DNA from: Typha latifolia
Taxonomy: Eukaryota; Streptophyta; Magnoliopsida; Poales; Typhaceae
Length of the DNA: 64,000 nt
Assembly: GCA_019914945.1 (NCBI GenBank)
Contig: CM034111.1
Span: forward strand, 9,611,496 to 9,675,495
Direction of reading: 5' to 3'
Part shown: positions 61,351 through 64,000 of the stretch, one piece after another
Layout of the letters: every line of letters starts with the position of its first letter
How positions within the stretch are numbered: position 1 is the stretch's first letter
Translations under genes and position numbers: made by a program
Notes under the pieces: generated by a model
What the model was told of the DNA's origin: nothing
The model's input: the letters and a program-made list of their open reading frames with translations, nothing else
The model's database searches: none

Positions 61351-62974
61351 CTTTTTACGACTTACGAGACACCAGAGTTGGGGTTATTTGTAAATTTAAA
61401 AACTTACAGGCCGTTATTTGTAAAACACCTTTTCTTTCTTTCTTTTATTTTTGTCCTTTTTTTATAATATATAGAAAGGACGAGGGGATAAATGCTTTTA
61501 AAATACGGTTAGCAGTGGTTTTCCAGACAATTAAAAGAGCCTAGTTTTGTCCTCCTCCACTCAACCTTTATTCCTATCCCCAATCTACCCCTCGTCTTTG
61601 ACTCCTAATTACCAAACTGGACGTGCGCCAGGGTTACTCCAACCGGGGTAAATTTGGAATTACGGTCTGAAAATTTTAAATGAAATCTAAAGCACTATTG
61701 ATGCTGTTATAGGACGCCGTTCCGGGAGAGATTTGGTTGACTTTTACTTTTAACTATTTCTCATTTTTAAAAGTCAAATTAATTTCTAAAAATCAAATTT
61801 TACTCTAATAAAGTTTTATTATAATTATTACTTTGTTTTTTAAAACTAAATTTTTTTTAATAAATAATATTTAGTTATTTTTTTAAAGTATATTTTAAAT
61901 TTTATATAAACTATAATAAAGGATTGATTGCACATAAAATAAATTTTGAAAAAAAAAATATATTAAAAAGAAGAATTATTGTGAACCTATTCTAGTTTTG
62001 GTACACGTGGCAATGGTGGCATTTAATATAGAAAGATATTATGAGTTGAGGCATGGGAATTTTCAAAAGGGAAAGTGAAAATTTTAGTCGGCCGTTAAAA
62101 AGCAAAAGGAATAAAGACTCTCGGGCCCACATGAGGATGAAGGCATCCCTCCCTTTAGTTTTTAGTTTAGTTTATGGAGATTCTATCCAAAACACACCCT
62201 CTTCCCACAAATATTTACTAAAACACCCCACCACACACACACACACCCAATTAGATTTTGGGCCTAAAATGTAGTTAAATGTTGATTAGTGAGCTCAAGA
62301 AGTATTAATCAACATAGGGTTTATAACTAGTGATCACCAAAAAGTACTCATTATAGAGTTTTTTTTTTATAACTAGTGATCAAAGTTTGATGTATATAAT
62401 AGTAATATATTTGAAAGACAGTCCATTTCAATAAAATAAAAAAGGTGTCTACTTTGGTAAAAAGAAAATATTATATAAGGGAAAAACAAAAGAGAAATCA
62501 AGGATAAAATAGTTAATTAGATGATATTAAATGGTTGGGGAGATGGTAGATAAATAAGAGAGCCAATGTCTAAATAGGCAATAGTTCAAACAAAGTCTAT
62601 GTGTAATTAACCATGAATATAGATAAGCATAGGATCCCACTAACCAGATCTGCACTGCTCTCAGGTAGTGCACAGACAATATATAGTTTTGTCTTGGTAG
62701 TAGTAACTTGCAGCTCTCAGAAGGATCCATAGTGATAACAATGTCTTGTTCCAAGGTTGCAAGAAGAATCTCAATTTGTTTGTTTTATCAAATGACAGCA
62801 ATGCACAGCCAAATCTATTTCAGAAGTAAAAGGCCCACATAGATCTGCATACAGCTAATGCAAGAAATGCAAGTTACCACATAAAAACATGACAATATGG
62901 CGAAAAACTATACGGCGAAATAATCGGGATCATTTATATAACTAGCAAGTGGTGCATATCATCAATCCAGAGCA

Positions 62975-63005
<31 letters not shown>

Positions 63006-63747
63006 TGCAAATGATTCTGCAAAGCAAATTGTTCAATCTGTCTGTGATGCAGAAGGCAATTAAGTAATGCATGACTTGAAACAAAAAGAAGAGGAAGTAA
63101 TGCATGCTCTGATGAGTTGCTTTGGCATTATCTCTCAGGAGGGGAGGGGAGGGGGGCGCCAAAGGTAAATAGTGACAGGTGAACAAGAGCTCTGGAGTGA
63201 AAATTACATCATGATACCTGGGATCAGATCATCTTCAAAATGCTTAAAGGTGCTTGATTTGTAACTTTTTGCGCATCCCAAGGCCTGCAAACTGGTCGGA
63301 ATATCCATAGGTGCATCAGAATAGCATATATAATACTATGACAATACCTTGATTTTGGTAAAAGTAATCTTGAGATTTGGGAGTAAGAGATCACACAGCT
63401 TTGTGGAAGACAAGAAGAGCATGGTCCCCATCTTGCCTTATTAGGAAGGCAAGTAGGATCTACATGCATGGAACTTTGAATTATATATCATATCATTGTT
63501 TCAGACGTTCCATATTTAGATAATGCAAGAGGATCAGAACCATGTTCAAGGCATTAATAAAACTTACAAGTACCAGCCAACAAAACTTACAGGAACTTTA
63601 GTTTGCTAAGGTGGCTCTGCAAGGTTTACTGCAGGCAAGATGTTTCTACTTTTTAACCATTTACACAAGACATACAACAAACTAGTAGGTTCACAATATG
63701 GCATACCTGGAAGGGCACAAAAATGAAAAAAATTAAGGCATACCACA
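61351..63747. other. Intergenic region, no gene recognised
   Basis: The promoter side of the DUF630/632 gene and the 3' side of the last, minus-strand gene. It is AT-rich around 61.7-62.0 kb. A repeated TATAACTAGTGATCA phrase occurs at about 62330 and 62370. The last kilobase (62.7-63.7 kb) may be 3' UTR of the next gene, but no exon is supported. Confidence 0.45.
62975..63005. repeat. (TG)n(AG)n compound microsatellite
   Basis: About six TG units followed by ten AG units. Confidence 0.9.
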
Positions 63748-63999
63748 TCAACAAGGGAAAAGGATTGGAGAGCCGTCCCTGCGCAGCTTGTTATCAGAGA
63801 GATCTAGCTTACTCATCTTCTCTTCACACCATAACAGTTGTTCCTTACCAAGTTTGGACATCCTCAGAACTCTTGATATGACTTTGATGTCAATGAGACC
63901 GAATAGCAGCTCCACTTCCTCTGCTGTTGTTGGCCAGGTTTTCTTTTTCCATGCTTTCTTCTTCTTAGAAAGCTCTTTCACTTTCATCTCCTTCTGCAG
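63748..63999 (-). CDS. 3'-terminal coding segment of an unrecognised gene (partial)
   Basis: An open frame on the minus strand runs from the window edge to a TGA at 63748-63750, encoding about 83 residues. It is lysine-rich at the start (LSKKKKAWKKKTWP), then amphipathic (TTAEEVELLFGLIDIKVISR and LGKEQLLWCEEKMSKLDLSD), ending SPILFPC. The composition and length look like real protein rather than chance. CTGCAG at 63994-63999 could be a splice acceptor, making the exon start at 63993, or the frame may continue beyond the window. I do not recognise the family and give no function. Confidence 0.5.
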   Translation of the reverse strand: MQKEMKVKELSKKKKAWKKKTWPTTAEEVELLFGLIDIKVISRVLRMSKLGKEQLLWCEEKMSKLDLSDNKLRRDGSPILFPC

Positions 64000-64000
64000 A

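Noticed and set aside
1..64000. CRISPR arrays, operons, ribosome-binding sites or prophage genes
   Set aside because: The content is plainly plant nuclear DNA, with spliced genes, LINE, LTRs and MITEs. No direct-repeat/spacer array was seen; the only tandem array (18.0-18.3 kb) has no unique spacers.

Overview
The window is nuclear DNA from a flowering plant. It has spliced plant genes with GT-AG introns, an auxin SAUR gene, and AT-rich non-coding DNA packed with retrotransposon and MITE debris. Several genes show a strong 5'-to-3' fall in GC (first exon of the pseudouridine synthase, 5' part of SF3B1, GC-rich terminal exon of the DUF630/632 gene). That pattern is typical of monocots, so a non-grass monocot is my best guess, but this is inference. 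I found no tRNA, rRNA, CRISPR array or organellar insert.

Layout. (1) 1-19229, + strand: the 3' thirteen coding exons of an EFR3/SEMI-ROLLED LEAF2-type scaffold protein. The 5' exons lie before the window. Its introns hold three related LTR copies (one of them a foldback), Copia-like LTR remnants, a MITE and a tandem-repeat array. (2) 20084-20539, - strand: an intronless SAUR gene. (3) 20.6-26.1 kb: gene-poor DNA with two MITEs. (4) 26163-30931, - strand: a nine-exon mitochondrial-type RNA pseudouridine synthase (RluD/PUS4-like) with one likely GC-AG intron. (5) 31183-37314, + strand: a full-length but decayed L1-type LINE with a 15-bp target-site duplication, inserted about 235 bp upstream of the pseudouridine synthase start codon. 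(6) 39410-46667, + strand: a five-exon mitochondrial carrier (BTL1-like). (7) 48843-52655, + strand: a single-exon SF3B1 gene of 1270 codons with telo-box motifs in its leader. (8) 56837-59702, - strand: a four-exon DUF630/DUF632 protein (NRG2/REL2 type), probably with a 5'-UTR intron. (9) 63748-end, - strand: the 3' end of a gene I do not recognise.

The genes are independent housekeeping or developmental loci: a plasma-membrane lipid-kinase scaffold, auxin response, organellar RNA modification, mitochondrial nucleotide transport, splicing, and nitrate/leaf development. They do not form a pathway or cluster. The most unusual signals are in the transposable elements: a rearranged solo LTR with about 310-bp inverted arms inside an intron, a LINE whose premature stops outside frameshifts are all TAG, and a MULE-type MITE with a perfect 9-bp duplication. 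I found no convincing evidence of a new multi-gene system. Exon borders were assigned by eye from splice signals, reading frame and family knowledge.
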